64,000 bases of DNA from positions 1-64,000 of the forward strand of contig NZ_AYXG01000227.1 in assembly GCF_000564855.1 (NCBI RefSeq), given 5' to 3'. The DNA is from Actinokineospora spheciospongiae (GTDB lineage: Bacteria > Actinomycetota > Actinomycetes > Mycobacteriales > Pseudonocardiaceae). Position numbers and translations under genes: made by a program. Positions 42,458-51,169 of the stretch are shown piece after piece (the first letter of the stretch is position 1; the number at the start of each line of letters is the position of its first letter). The notes under the pieces are model-generated. The model saw only the letters and a program-made list of their open reading frames with translations. It was not told where the DNA came from and did not search any database.

Positions 42458-43221
42458 ACACCCAACCGACCGGACACCGGTCGGGGGAAGGGGCAGCCGC
42501 CGCCGCGCGGCTGCCCCGCCCGTCCCCCGTGGACCAGCTCGCCGCTGAGGCGGCCGAGGCCGCGAAGGTCCGCGCCTACCAGACACACCCGGACGTGGTA
42601 GCTCTCCGCGTCGAACAGGTCCGTACACAGGTTGACCGGCTGTGCTGGGCAGGCATCGTGTTGGGGCTCGCGTTCACGATGACCAACGTTCAGAGCTTCG
42701 CGGCGGGCAACTCGGCACCCTGGTCGCTGCCATGGCTCACAGCATGGCTGTTGGACCCGATGGTCTCCCTCGTGCTGCTCGCGATCCTCCGGGCCGAACA
42801 GATCACAGCTCGCCACCAGGTCCGCACTGGTGTGTGGGTGCGGCGTGCGAAGTGGTCGACGCTCGCAGCCACCTACGTCATGAACACCTGGGAGTCGTGG
42901 GCGGACGGTTCTGTGTCCGGGATCGTGCTGCACTCCGTGCCGCCGCTGGTGGTGTTCACGGCCGCCGAGGCGGTCACGGACCTCCGCGACAAGCTGACTG
43001 TCGTCGCGTTCACGGAAGTCCGCGACATACCCGTTCACGAACAGCCAACAAAGCCGGAGAAGGCCGGTCGCAAGCTGTTTGACGACTACCTTGCCGAGGC
43101 TCGTGCTGCCTGGGTGCCAGGTGTGAATGTGACACCTGCCTGGGTGCGTCAGGTGACGTCGTGCTCACGGGGGCTGTCGTCGCGCTTGGCCGCTGCTCTC
43201 GTCGCGGAGGTGTCGTCATGA
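42454..43221 (+). CDS. Membrane protein, Spd-like
   Basis: 255 residues from ATG 42454, with ATGA overlaps at both ends. Four likely membrane segments between residues 60 and 180 (WAGIVLGLAFTMTNVQSFA, WLTAWLLDPMVSLVLLAIL) are flanked by soluble tails. DUF2637/SpdB-like membrane proteins occupy this place before the FtsK-like gene in many actinomycete elements. Function inferred from position. Confidence 0.75.
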   Translation: MNTQPTGHRSGEGAAAAARLPRPSPVDQLAAEAAEAAKVRAYQTHPDVVALRVEQVRTQVDRLCWAGIVLGLAFTMTNVQSFAAGNSAPWSLPWLTAWLLDPMVSLVLLAILRAEQITARHQVRTGVWVRRAKWSTLAATYVMNTWESWADGSVSGIVLHSVPPLVVFTAAEAVTDLRDKLTVVAFTEVRDIPVHEQPTKPEKAGRKLFDDYLAEARAAWVPGVNVTPAWVRQVTSCSRGLSSRLAAALVAEVSS

Positions 43222-45272
43222 GCGAACGCGACGTGGTGAGCGTCGGTCCCGTGTACGACGGGGAGTTGGTCGACGACGGTCCGGTTCGTGAACAGCCTTG
43301 GGAGCGGTTCGCTCGGTGGTGGCGGTACTCGCCAAGGGTGCCGCTGTGGCTGAAGGACCGTGCGTATGCGCGGCAAGCTGTTCGTGAACTGCTCGTGCGG
43401 ATGCTGTGGTGGCCATGGCGGTACGTCCGCGCGGTGTTTCGCGGCTTGCTCGCGGTCTTCCGGTGGTGGCGGAAGTGGGTCAAGGTAGCCGACTACCGCC
43501 AGGCGGCAGAGCACCAAGAGAAGCTCGCCGACAAGTTCACGGAGATTCGCAAGCTGACTCTGTTCCGCTGGAAAGTCACCGCTGGACTTGTCTGCCTCGC
43601 AGCGTCGCTGGTGCTCATGGTGCGACTGGTCTACGGCAGCAGCCCGCTGTGGTTCGGCGGGGCTGGACTGTCGGTGGTGTTGGCGGTCCTCGGGCGGCAA
43701 CGTGACGGCTCTCCCGGTCGCAAGGCGGTCTTGTCCGGCCCTCGGAGTCTGACGTGGACCATGGACCCGCAAGTCCTGGTCGACGCGTTCCGCGACGCCA
43801 AGTTGATCGGCAAGGACGAAACTCTCCGGCTGGTCGAGCGCTCCACTCGGCAGGGTGAGGGATGGGCGATCACAGTCGACCTCCCCGCCACCCGCAAGGC
43901 CGCAGACGTCATTAAGAACCGTGAAGCGCTCGCTTCCGCACTGGCTGTGGACGAAGTCCAACTGATCACCGAGCGGGTACGCGGTAGCGGCGGTCACGCC
44001 GGCCGGATCGCACTGTGGGTGGCGGACAAGGACCCGTACTCCACACCGCCACAACGGACGCCATTGCTCAACGTTGAGCGCTGGGACGCTTGGCGTCCGG
44101 CTCCCTTCGGTCGGGACGCGCGCAACAGGCGTATCGATCTGCCTCTGGTGTGGACGTCGTTGTTGGTCGGCGCCATCCCGAGGCAAGGAAAGACTTTTGC
44201 TGCAAGGCTAGCGGCGGCAGGGTTGATCCTCGACCCGTTCACGCGGTTGTACGTTGGCGACTTCAAAGCAGGCAAGGACTGGGATGCCGCCGCCAGGGTC
44301 GCTCACCGGTTCATGTCCGGCGACGAGCCCGCTCACGTGCTCGCGTTGATCGGTTGGCTGGTCGAGTTGATCGCTGAGGTTCAAGGCCGGTATCGACGGA
44401 TGCGGGAGCTTGACGACACGGTGTGTCCCGAGTCCAAAGTCACCCCAGCGATGTCCCGAGATCCGACACTGAACATGCCCGTCACTGCGGTCATCCTTGA
44501 CGAAGTCCAAGTTCCGCTTGAAGAACGGACACCTGTGCGCATCGAAGGCAAGAAGCTCAGCGCCGGTGAGTACGTCGGCGAGCTGCTCACTTGGCTCGCC
44601 AAGAAGGGACCAGCCGCAGGCATCGTGCTCGTGCTCGCCACGCAACGGCCGGACTCCAAGACGATCCCGTCCGGCCTCCGCGCGGTCCTCGGCTCGCGGT
44701 TCGCACTACGGGTCATGGACTGGCGAGACAGCAACATCGTCTTGGGCGAGCAGATGAACACACGTGGATACGACGCGAGTCGGTTGCTGCCATCGCACAA
44801 GGGCGTTGGCATCCTGCGGCCGGATGGGGAGACGGATGCCGGGACGGATGTCCTCGCGATGACGGTGCGGACCGACTACATGCCGAACGAGGACTGGCGC
44901 GCGATCTGCGAGCGTGCGCGGGTGCTACGGGCCACGGAGAACACCTTGACGGGGCATGCGGCAGGCGAAGTAGCACCACTGCGTGACGACGGGGTGATAC
45001 CCGTGCTTGGCGGATCGGTTGCTGAGTCGGTTGAGCTACCCGAACCGCTGGCATCCGTCATGGACTACATCGAGGATCATGGGGACGGGCGGGAGTTCAT
45101 CCCGACGGCTGAGTTGGTCGAGGCGTTGGGAGCCGAGCCGACAGTGTTCGGCAAGCAGATGGGCGAGCTGGGATGCGCGCCGAAGCGCATGAGGATTGAC
45201 GGCTCACCGCAGACGCGGGGCTACCTGGTGGCTGATGTCCGTGAGACGGCTGCCGCGTTCGAGGGTGGCTGA
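43218..45272 (+). CDS. traB: FtsK/SpoIIIE-type DNA translocase (TraB-like)
   Basis: 684 residues from ATG 43218. Two N-terminal membrane segments (about 120-160) are followed by the motor domain: Walker A GAIPRQGKT (about 317-325), Walker B VILDEVQ (about 424-430), and a C-terminal winged-helix end. This is the single transfer protein that moves double-stranded DNA between mycelia in actinomycete elements. Repeats immediately after the gene are a probable recognition locus. Confidence 0.92.
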   Translation: MSERDVVSVGPVYDGELVDDGPVREQPWERFARWWRYSPRVPLWLKDRAYARQAVRELLVRMLWWPWRYVRAVFRGLLAVFRWWRKWVKVADYRQAAEHQEKLADKFTEIRKLTLFRWKVTAGLVCLAASLVLMVRLVYGSSPLWFGGAGLSVVLAVLGRQRDGSPGRKAVLSGPRSLTWTMDPQVLVDAFRDAKLIGKDETLRLVERSTRQGEGWAITVDLPATRKAADVIKNREALASALAVDEVQLITERVRGSGGHAGRIALWVADKDPYSTPPQRTPLLNVERWDAWRPAPFGRDARNRRIDLPLVWTSLLVGAIPRQGKTFAARLAAAGLILDPFTRLYVGDFKAGKDWDAAARVAHRFMSGDEPAHVLALIGWLVELIAEVQGRYRRMRELDDTVCPESKVTPAMSRDPTLNMPVTAVILDEVQVPLEERTPVRIEGKKLSAGEYVGELLTWLAKKGPAAGIVLVLATQRPDSKTIPSGLRAVLGSRFALRVMDWRDSNIVLGEQMNTRGYDASRLLPSHKGVGILRPDGETDAGTDVLAMTVRTDYMPNEDWRAICERARVLRATENTLTGHAAGEVAPLRDDGVIPVLGGSVAESVELPEPLASVMDYIEDHGDGREFIPTAELVEALGAEPTVFGKQMGELGCAPKRMRIDGSPQTRGYLVADVRETAAAFEGG

Positions 45273-45382
45273 CCCGTCTCACCCGGCTCAGCGCCGAGAC
45301 GGCTGAAAGTGGCCATCTAGCAGGGAAAACAGTGAATGAGACGGGTGAGACGGGTTCCTGTGGACCCGTCTCACCCGTCTCT
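45271..45382. repeat. ACCCGTCTC repeat cluster, putative clt
   Basis: Five exact copies of the 9-mer ACCCGTCTC or its complement: 45,272-45,280, a tandem pair 45,338-45,355 and an inverted tandem pair 45,364-45,381, with degenerate copies at 45,243 and 45,296. The two pairs form an 18-bp-arm hairpin followed by TTTT. Position just behind the translocase gene matches the clt locus of Streptomyces plasmids, whose TraB binds short GACCC-type repeats. It may also terminate traB. Confidence 0.65.
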
Positions 45383-45431
45383 TTTCCTTCTCCGGAGGCC
45401 GGATCGTGGGGACATCACGATCCGGCGCTGA

Positions 45432-46259
45432 TCACGACCGTTCGTGGTCGGCAGCGATACGGGTCATCAGCCCGGCGGACTCCGCGAAGTTCAGCGCCTT
45501 CGCCGTCAACGCCCCGATCGCCGCTTGGTACTGGCTCGTGCCCGCACCCAGTTCGAGGAACGTCGAAGCGTGACGGTCGCCCACGTGCACGATGGGCGGC
45601 GCGAGGCGGAACCCGTAGAACGAGAACGGGCCGCCCGCCGGGTAGGCGCCATGCCGGAACGGGATCACGTACACGTTGATGTGTGGCCGCTGGGCAAGCC
45701 AGACCAGGTGACGGATCTGCTTGGACATCACCTGTCCGCCGCCCACCGGGCGACGCAAGACCGCTTCGTCCAACACCGCCAGGTAGGCCAACCCCTCGTT
45801 GCTGAGCCACTTCAGCCTATGGCTGTTCGTGTGCGTTACCCCGGTGACGTGACCATCGATCTTGAACGGCACCGCACAGGCTTCGGCGTACTCAGGGGTT
45901 CGCAACAGATCCGGCACCAACATGGGTTCGTACTGAACCAGTGAGTGTGCCTTAGCCATCAAGGCTGCCAGCGCCGCATGGTGCGAGGACTGGTCACCGG
46001 CCACACACCAAGTGCGGTTCGCGCCTTCCCGTGCCAACCCCACCAGACGTTCGCGCTCAGGGCCGGTCACTCCGTACACGGCGAGCAGCCCGCCCACCTC
46101 ATCAACCGTTGCCAACCTCTTGCCGGTCTCACAGCGGTTCAGAGATGCCGGAGACATCCCGACGCGTCTTGCGACCTGCCGAGTCGTCAGACCGGACCGG
46201 TCACGCGCCATCGCCAGTTCGACGGCCAGCACCCGGCCTCGGGTGCTCAAAGCTCCCAT
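45432..46259 (-). CDS. XRE-DUF5753 regulator of the element
   Basis: 275 residues from ATG 46259, whose first base overlaps the stop of the upstream gene (TGATG). XRE helix-turn-helix (LTTRQVARRVGMSPASLNRC) then DUF5753 (LVQYEPMLVPDLLRTPEYAE ... VYVIPFRHGAY). Same class as the chromosomal gene at 1489. Third gene of a minus-strand operon convergent with the transfer operon. Confidence 0.88.
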   Translation of the reverse strand: MGALSTRGRVLAVELAMARDRSGLTTRQVARRVGMSPASLNRCETGKRLATVDEVGGLLAVYGVTGPERERLVGLAREGANRTWCVAGDQSSHHAALAALMAKAHSLVQYEPMLVPDLLRTPEYAEACAVPFKIDGHVTGVTHTNSHRLKWLSNEGLAYLAVLDEAVLRRPVGGGQVMSKQIRHLVWLAQRPHINVYVIPFRHGAYPAGGPFSFYGFRLAPPIVHVGDRHASTFLELGAGTSQYQAAIGALTAKALNFAESAGLMTRIAADHERS

Positions 46260-46513
46260 CACTCCACCCCTGGAACGATCCGAGTCGCCTTGATGCGGCG
46301 CAAGTTGGCGCGGTTGATCAAGGCCGTACCCAGAGAACAGAGCCACTCGCCAAGGTCGTTCTCGTCCCTCGGAGACGTTGGTTCCTCACGCCCGGCATCT
46401 GCGTCCAACGACCGCAGGACGTACCGGGCTACTTCGGTGTTGGCCTTCGACAACTGCGCGCACAACACGGCTTCGTCACGCCAACCGTCGTCGTCCTTCA
46501 ACATGGTCGTCAT
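46259..46513 (-). CDS. Small hypothetical protein
   Basis: 84 residues from ATG 46513. Helical and charged (WRDEAVLCAQLSKANTEVAR, DLGEWLCSLGTALINRANLR), without a recognised motif. It overlaps both neighbours by a few bases in a tight operon with the DUF5753 regulator, so it may be the regulator's partner, in the place DUF397 genes take elsewhere. Confidence 0.65.
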   Translation of the reverse strand: MTTMLKDDDGWRDEAVLCAQLSKANTEVARYVLRSLDADAGREEPTSPRDENDLGEWLCSLGTALINRANLRRIKATRIVPGVE

Positions 46514-46887
46514 CGCGCCACACCCCGTGTACTGGTGTGAGCCAAAATCCACTGGCACGAAGCCACGACGTTCTCAGAGATGGCCTCCAGCTCGCCCACG
46601 ACGTCTTCCGTCAGCTCCTCCACTTCGATTGCGAACCGCGCCTTCTCCGAGAAGGCGATCAGTTCCCTCAAGTGCGTGTCGATGTCCAGCACACCGATGG
46701 GCGGCTGATGCCGCTTGCACTCTGCTTCCCCGTCCTTCATGCAGAAGTCCCCGTGGCCAGCGGTCTGACTCCCGCGCTCTACCGCTGGCGGTGTTGCCCT
46801 CCTGAGTGCCGATATCAACACCGCCAGCAGTGAATCCGCGATCTTGCCGCCGATCTTGCAGATCCGCCGATCGTGTCGAACAGTCAT
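46510..46887 (-). CDS. Hypothetical protein of the regulator operon
   Basis: 125 residues from ATG 46887 behind GAGGTGGGAG. N-terminal half contains CMKDGEAECKRH and the C-terminal half is helical (HLRELIAFSEKARFAIEVEE). No family recognised. First gene of the three-gene minus-strand operon, divergent from the gene at 47,013 across 125 bp with a direct CGGAAC repeat. Confidence 0.65.
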   Translation of the reverse strand: MTVRHDRRICKIGGKIADSLLAVLISALRRATPPAVERGSQTAGHGDFCMKDGEAECKRHQPPIGVLDIDTHLRELIAFSEKARFAIEVEELTEDVVGELEAISENVVASCQWILAHTSTRGVAR

Positions 46888-47012
46888 GTCGCTCCCACCT
46901 CGTCCCTCCACGTCAAGGCACTCGCGTGCCACACTGACATCAGCGTTTCGTCAGCGGGAACAAAGCGGAACGACACGAGCACGACATAACGACCAGACAG
47001 GGGTCCACGACC

Positions 47013-48170
47013 GTGAGCAAGGAGAGCACGTCTCGAAAGCCGATCAGGACAGAGCTGGCACGTCGCATTGAAGGGCGCAACCTCACCTACGAGGAGTTCG
47101 CCGAGTATGCCGAGACGTTCGCTCGTCAGAACGGAGAACCGGGCACCCTCAGCGTCCGACACCTGCAACGGCTTGCGGCGGGTCACCGGCCTGACGGGAG
47201 GCCACTCGGGCCGGTACGTCCGGCAACAGCACGTCTGCTGGAACGCATCTTCAACACCGACATCGGTTCTTTGCTGGGATCACCCGAACCGCCGATGCAG
47301 ACGGATGCGCCAGACCTGCCCGACCTGCTGAACAAAACAAGGCATGTCGATAGAGGGATAATTGCCGAACTTGGACGAGAACTCGCCACCATACGACGAC
47401 TTGACCGCGAAATCGGCGCAGTAGCAGCCCATGACGAAGCCAAGAATCTAGAAAATCAGGTGAACAGACTTCGATCGTTCAGCTTGAATCCTTGGTTGCG
47501 CGCTGAACTCGGTGCTCTACAAGCAGAATTGTGCACCCTAGCAGGCTGGCAAGCTTTGGATCTGGGCCAACAGATGAACGCATGGGATTTCTACGAAAAG
47601 GGCAAAGCCGCAGCCGCAGATTCCGAAAACCTACCGCACCTCACGCATGTCCGAGCAGAACAAGCGTTCATTCTTATCGACCTCGGCCACAAGACGGATG
47701 CGGTCGAAATATTGGAGTCTCTCCCTCATCAGGGATCATCGCAACGATTTCGCGCCTGGCTGTTCGGCGCCCTTGGAGAAGCCTACGCGGCCACCGGACA
47801 GACGACAAAGTGCCTCAACGCGTTCGACTCGGCAGCCGCACTGCGCTTGGATGATGGTGACGAGCATGAGCCGTACGTTTCACTTGACGAGACCCATCTA
47901 GCGCGATGGCGCGGTCACGCCTTGGCGCAAGTGAGAAGAAAGGAAGCAATACCCGTACTCACATCGGCATTGAACCTGCTTGATCCGACGTATGTTCGGG
48001 CACGAATCTCTCTTCAAACAGACCTAGCTCAAGCGCATAGTCAAATGGGAGAGTTCGAACCGGCGCAAAACTACTTGAACACGGCAATTAGCACGGCCAC
48101 GCGGATCGGGTCGGTCAGACAGAGGACTCGGCTGAGGTCCCTGCAAACCCGCGTTCACGGCTCCCGTTAG
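47013..48170 (+). CDS. Regulator with helix-turn-helix and TPR-like repeats
   Basis: 385 residues from GTG 47013. The N-terminal 70 residues look like a helix-turn-helix (LTYEEFAEYAETFARQNG ... SVRHLQRLAAG) and the rest is TPR-like (LTHVRAEQAFILIDLGHKTD). Its architecture mirrors the protein at 39,649, with a shared stretch LxGWxxLD and AEQAFVLIDLG. Codon usage is less GC-biased in the second half. It ends 4 bp inside the integrase gene, tail to tail. Confidence 0.75.
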   Translation: MSKESTSRKPIRTELARRIEGRNLTYEEFAEYAETFARQNGEPGTLSVRHLQRLAAGHRPDGRPLGPVRPATARLLERIFNTDIGSLLGSPEPPMQTDAPDLPDLLNKTRHVDRGIIAELGRELATIRRLDREIGAVAAHDEAKNLENQVNRLRSFSLNPWLRAELGALQAELCTLAGWQALDLGQQMNAWDFYEKGKAAAADSENLPHLTHVRAEQAFILIDLGHKTDAVEILESLPHQGSSQRFRAWLFGALGEAYAATGQTTKCLNAFDSAAALRLDDGDEHEPYVSLDETHLARWRGHALAQVRRKEAIPVLTSALNLLDPTYVRARISLQTDLAQAHSQMGEFEPAQNYLNTAISTATRIGSVRQRTRLRSLQTRVHGSR

Positions 48171-49453
48171 CCCTCCTTCCCATCGCTGTCCGACCGCACC
48201 CTCTTGGGCAAGCGAGAGCCGAGAATCTCAGCGGCCTTGCGATCGCTCGCAGCAACCCACGCCGCGTACACCCGCAGCGTGGTAGCTCCCCCACCACCGT
48301 GACCCAACCGGCCCGCAACGGTCCGGAGGTCGACACCAGCGGTCAGCAGTTCCGTCGCCGAGAAGTGCCGAAGCGCGTGGATGTGCGTATCGATGCCGAG
48401 TGCCGCCGCCATCCGCTTGTAACGACGAGAGATGGCGTCAGGCGGGTACGGCACATTCGGATCGACCGAGCGAGAACCCATGAAGACAAACATGTCCTCT
48501 GCGAACTCAAGCCCCACCAATGCGAGTTGCTCCGCATACCACTTCTTGTGCGCGCGCAAGATCGCGACGGTTTCAGAGTCCAGCGCAAGTCGACGCAACT
48601 GATGCGTCTTGGTGTCCTTTTCACGACCGACACCCTTGCTCTGCACAAAGGTGCGCCGAATCTCGATTATTTCGGCATCCAAATCGACACGCGACCAGCG
48701 AAGTCCCGCAAGTTCAGCGCGACGCATTCCCGTGGTCATCACCAACCAAACAAGAGTGCCCCAGTCGTCCCCCAACTCGAATGCGCGATCAACCAGTCGT
48801 GCGGCCTGGGCGGCTGTCGGCGGGTCGGGCTCAGGCGGCTTCTGTCGCGGTTTTTGCGCAAGCAGGGCCGGATTGGAACTGATCCACTCCCAGCGAACAG
48901 CAGTACCGAGCACAACGCTGATGATTGAGTGGATTTGACGAACGGTCGATGCCGCCATCGGACTGCACTCATGCGGCTTGCAGTTGACCACCGCACAGTC
49001 ATGGTCGACTTCTTGCTTATGTTCGACAAACGGCTTGCCGTCGCAACGCTTACGGCAGCGCCGAAGCAACGCGTACAACGATTCGAGTTCACGAACGCCG
49101 ATCTTGCTGATCGGCGTCTTGCCGAGAGTGGGCTTGATGACCCGATCAATGTAGCCCACATACCCGTCACGAGTACTGGACTCAATCTCGGCCGTCTTCA
49201 GCCACTCATCAATCGCGTAACTCAGCTTGACTGACGACGTGGTGGAACGCTGCTTGATCACCTGCGTTCGGAACTCAGCCAACTTGTTGTTGGCTTTCTT
49301 CCACGCAGCTTTGTCTGTCCCTTTGATGGTCTCCCGGAGGTAGACCTGCTTGCCCGTGACGGGGTCCTCGCCCGCGTAGAGGCGGACCCTGAGCCCGCCG
49401 CTGCGCTCCTCGATGTTGCCCCGCTGCCTGCCACTTGGACGCGTCGAAGCCAT
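48167..49453 (-). CDS. int: Tyrosine recombinase (integrase)
   Basis: 428 residues. ATG 49453 is chosen because upstream codons fall in the arm-site repeats and read as low-complexity sequence. Arm-binding and SAM-like core-binding domains come first. The catalytic domain shows Arg in TTGMRRAELAGLRW, His359 and Arg362 (HALRHFSATE), His385 (GRLGHGG) and the nucleophile Tyr396 (TLRVYAAW). It sits beside the tRNA target, as expected. Confidence 0.95.
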   Translation of the reverse strand: MASTRPSGRQRGNIEERSGGLRVRLYAGEDPVTGKQVYLRETIKGTDKAAWKKANNKLAEFRTQVIKQRSTTSSVKLSYAIDEWLKTAEIESSTRDGYVGYIDRVIKPTLGKTPISKIGVRELESLYALLRRCRKRCDGKPFVEHKQEVDHDCAVVNCKPHECSPMAASTVRQIHSIISVVLGTAVRWEWISSNPALLAQKPRQKPPEPDPPTAAQAARLVDRAFELGDDWGTLVWLVMTTGMRRAELAGLRWSRVDLDAEIIEIRRTFVQSKGVGREKDTKTHQLRRLALDSETVAILRAHKKWYAEQLALVGLEFAEDMFVFMGSRSVDPNVPYPPDAISRRYKRMAAALGIDTHIHALRHFSATELLTAGVDLRTVAGRLGHGGGGATTLRVYAAWVAASDRKAAEILGSRLPKRVRSDSDGKEG

Positions 49454-49469
49454 ACCCAGAGCGTACGCC

Positions 49470-49489
49470 CATGCCCAAACCCATGCCCA
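49470..49489. repeat. Right arm-type integrase sites
   Basis: Two CATGCCCA direct repeats at 49,470 and 49,482, 12 bp apart, directly upstream of int. The left end has the same arrangement, so integrase binding here may also repress int. Confidence 0.6.
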
Positions 49490-49539
49490 AAGATCAACTT
49501 GAACCTCTGGGCTGGGCCTGTTTCTCCAGGTCAAGCCTA

Positions 49540-49582
49540 GTGGGGCGGGTCGGGCTCGAACCGACGGCCAAAGGATTATGAG
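49540..49582. repeat. attR, 43-bp repeat within the tRNA
   Basis: Right copy of the 43-bp attachment repeat. It completes the tRNA from the anticodon loop to the 3' end, so insertion leaves the tRNA functional. Confidence 0.92.
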
Positions 49583-49614
49583 TCCTCTGCTCTGACCAAC
49601 TGAGCTACCGCCCC
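49541..49614 (-). tRNA. tRNA with CAU anticodon (Met, or Ile2)
   Basis: 74 nt on the minus strand fold as a full cloverleaf: acceptor GGGGCGG/CCGCCCC, D stem GCTC/GAGC, anticodon loop CTCATAA, T loop TTCGAGC, discriminator A. The loop gives CAT. It could be elongator tRNA-Met or the lysidine-modified tRNA-Ile2; the sequence alone does not settle which. No CCA is encoded. It is the element's insertion site. Confidence 0.92.
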
Positions 49615-49662
49615 CGAGAGGGTGATCTTACTCGGTACGGCGCACGCGCCCGGCCGGAAGGG

Positions 49663-50643
49663 TCACTCCGCTCCGCCCCCGGATTCCGGGGGCGGAGCGA
49701 GGCGGGCGCGCAGCGCCGTGGCGAAGTCGTCCGGGTCCGTGCCCCCGGGCAGGACAGGGGCGATGGCGGCGGCGAGGTCGGCCACGGTGCCCCGGCCGGA
49801 TGACAGCAACCGCAGGGCGTCGACCACGGCCGCCTCCTCCTCGCCGAGGAGGCCGACGAGGTGATTGCCGTCGAGGGTGTCCAGGGCTGCCGCCGGGACG
49901 GCGCCGGGGGTGCCCTCGGGGACCATGGCGATGCTGCCGTCTTCGCCGCGCAGGTACCAGCGCTGGCGCAGGAAGCCCATCACGCGGTTGTAGAGGGTGC
50001 GCTGCTCGATGTCGGACAGTGCGGACAAGAAGCCCTCCTCGGTGGGATCGATCAGAGCGTTGTTCAGGTCGACCGACCCGGAGATCCCCGGAATCCGGCC
50101 GACGGAGGTGTACTGGTGGACATCGACGCGGCCGCCGTAGCCGCCCAGGCCCTGGTTGCTGCCGTCGTTGCTGCCGTACCGGGCGGCCCAGACCACCAGC
50201 TCCGGCACGCCCCACCCCTCCGGCCGCCACAGGCCCAGTTGGCCGACGCTGGAGTAGATCGCGGTCCGGTCGTACCCGAGTTCCCGCAGCCGGTGCAGGA
50301 ACCGGGTGCCGTGCTCCCGCGCCTCCGCGACCGACCACCGCAACCCCGCCCCGGCGTTGTCCTCCATGTCGAGCGCGGGCACCACCCCACGCGCCTCGAG
50401 CCGGGAAACCTCCCCCGCCAACACCTCGGCCTGCGCTTCGGGTCCGGGCGACTTCTGCGCGAAGTGGTACAACCCCACCGCGATCCCCACCGACCGCGCC
50501 CCCGCCACCAGCGCGTCGGCGCGCACCCTCGCGGGTCCACCGCCGTCGGACGCCTTGACCCAGGCGAACCGCACCCCGGCACCACGCACCGCCCACCAGT
50601 CCGTCACGGTCTGGTAGCGGCCGTAGATGTCGATCCCGAACAT
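49663..50643 (-). CDS. GH25-type lysozyme/muramidase-like protein
   Basis: 326 residues; ATG 50643 is favoured over GTG 50649 for the spacing to GAGG. The GH25 barrel shows the catalytic acids in FGIDIYGRY and VPALDMEDNAG, and further VDVHQYTSVGRIPGISGSVD. The C-terminal 110 residues are helical and of unknown role. There is no signal peptide, so export would need another route or the protein acts from within, as phage-like lysins do. Confidence 0.85.
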   Translation of the reverse strand: MFGIDIYGRYQTVTDWWAVRGAGVRFAWVKASDGGGPARVRADALVAGARSVGIAVGLYHFAQKSPGPEAQAEVLAGEVSRLEARGVVPALDMEDNAGAGLRWSVAEAREHGTRFLHRLRELGYDRTAIYSSVGQLGLWRPEGWGVPELVVWAARYGSNDGSNQGLGGYGGRVDVHQYTSVGRIPGISGSVDLNNALIDPTEEGFLSALSDIEQRTLYNRVMGFLRQRWYLRGEDGSIAMVPEGTPGAVPAAALDTLDGNHLVGLLGEEEAAVVDALRLLSSGRGTVADLAAAIAPVLPGGTDPDDFATALRARLAPPPESGGGAE

Positions 50644-50900
50644 GCTCACACCTCAGGGGGACAGGGTGGGTGACCGCCTGCTGCCACCGTCGAGCACGAC
50701 GATTGTCACCCGCCGGTCGCTCCTCCGAGAAGCACCCAGACCGGTTCAGCCAATCCCTCGGATGGCTGAACGACCGTTGCGCATTGGTGAATAGCCGACC
50801 GGGTATTGCGCTTGACGATCGTCGTCGCCACCACATGCCGCTGTCCGCGCTCTGCCAGAAGCAGCAGTGTCACCAACTACCCGCTCGGCCTCCACGTACA
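50644..50900. other. Non-coding stretch with an inverted repeat
   Basis: No gene found. GTTCAGCCA (50,744-50,752) and TGGCTGAAC (50,763-50,771) form an inverted repeat about 100 bp ahead of the lysozyme gene, which could be an operator or a small hairpin. Confidence 0.4.
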
Positions 50901-50938
50901 AGACCCCCGGTCACCTTTGCGCAGGTGACCGGGGGTCT
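50901..50938 (-). terminator. Hairpin terminator after tRNA-Asn
   Basis: 16-bp arms AGACCCCCGGTCACCT (50,901-50,916) and complement (50,923-50,938), loop TTGCGC, just 3' of the minus-strand tRNA-Asn. Confidence 0.75.
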
Positions 50939-50942
50939 GTGG

Positions 50943-51015
50943 CTCCTCCAACTGGACTCGAACCAGTAACCCTTCGATTAACAGTCGAATGCTCTGCCAA
51001 TTGAGCTATGGAGGA
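50943..51015 (-). tRNA. tRNA-Asn (GTT)
   Basis: 73-nt cloverleaf on the minus strand: acceptor TCCTCCA/TGGAGGA, anticodon loop CTGTTAA giving GTT, T loop TTCGAGT, discriminator G. CCA is not encoded. Confidence 0.95.
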
Positions 51016-51169
51016 AGGGCGTTCCGCCGGGCCTCAACCCGACGAGCAGTAACTCTAGCGCATCCCCGCGACCGGTTTTACCGGGGGGGGGTGCCCACCC
51101 CGGCCCGGAGCGGCAGACCGGCAGGTAGGGGAGGATGTCTGACAAGTCGACACATTCAGGAGGCAGCAC

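Larger units (their letters stand above)
37081..49582. mobile_element. Integrated AICE-type element in a tRNA gene
   Basis: About 12.5 kb bounded by a 43-bp direct repeat (37,081-37,123 and 49,540-49,582), the right copy being the 3' part of an intact tRNA gene. Inside are a tyrosine integrase next to the tRNA, an excisionase-like gene, a WhiB gene, two membrane proteins, an FtsK/TraB translocase with repeats downstream, at least four regulators, and a DUF262/HEPN/NUDIX cargo. A single FtsK-like transfer gene is the hallmark of actinomycete integrative and conjugative elements. I recognise no RepSA, RepAM or prim-pol gene. Confidence 0.9.

Noticed and set aside
49453-49534. N-terminal extension of the integrase (WAWVWAWAYALG)
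   Set aside because: Low-complexity translation of the CATGCCCA arm repeats; the ATG at 49,453 gives the usual integrase start.
37081-49582. CRISPR array or prophage structural genes in the element
   Set aside because: No spaced repeat array, and no capsid, terminase or tail genes; the transfer gene is FtsK-like, so this is a conjugative type of element.
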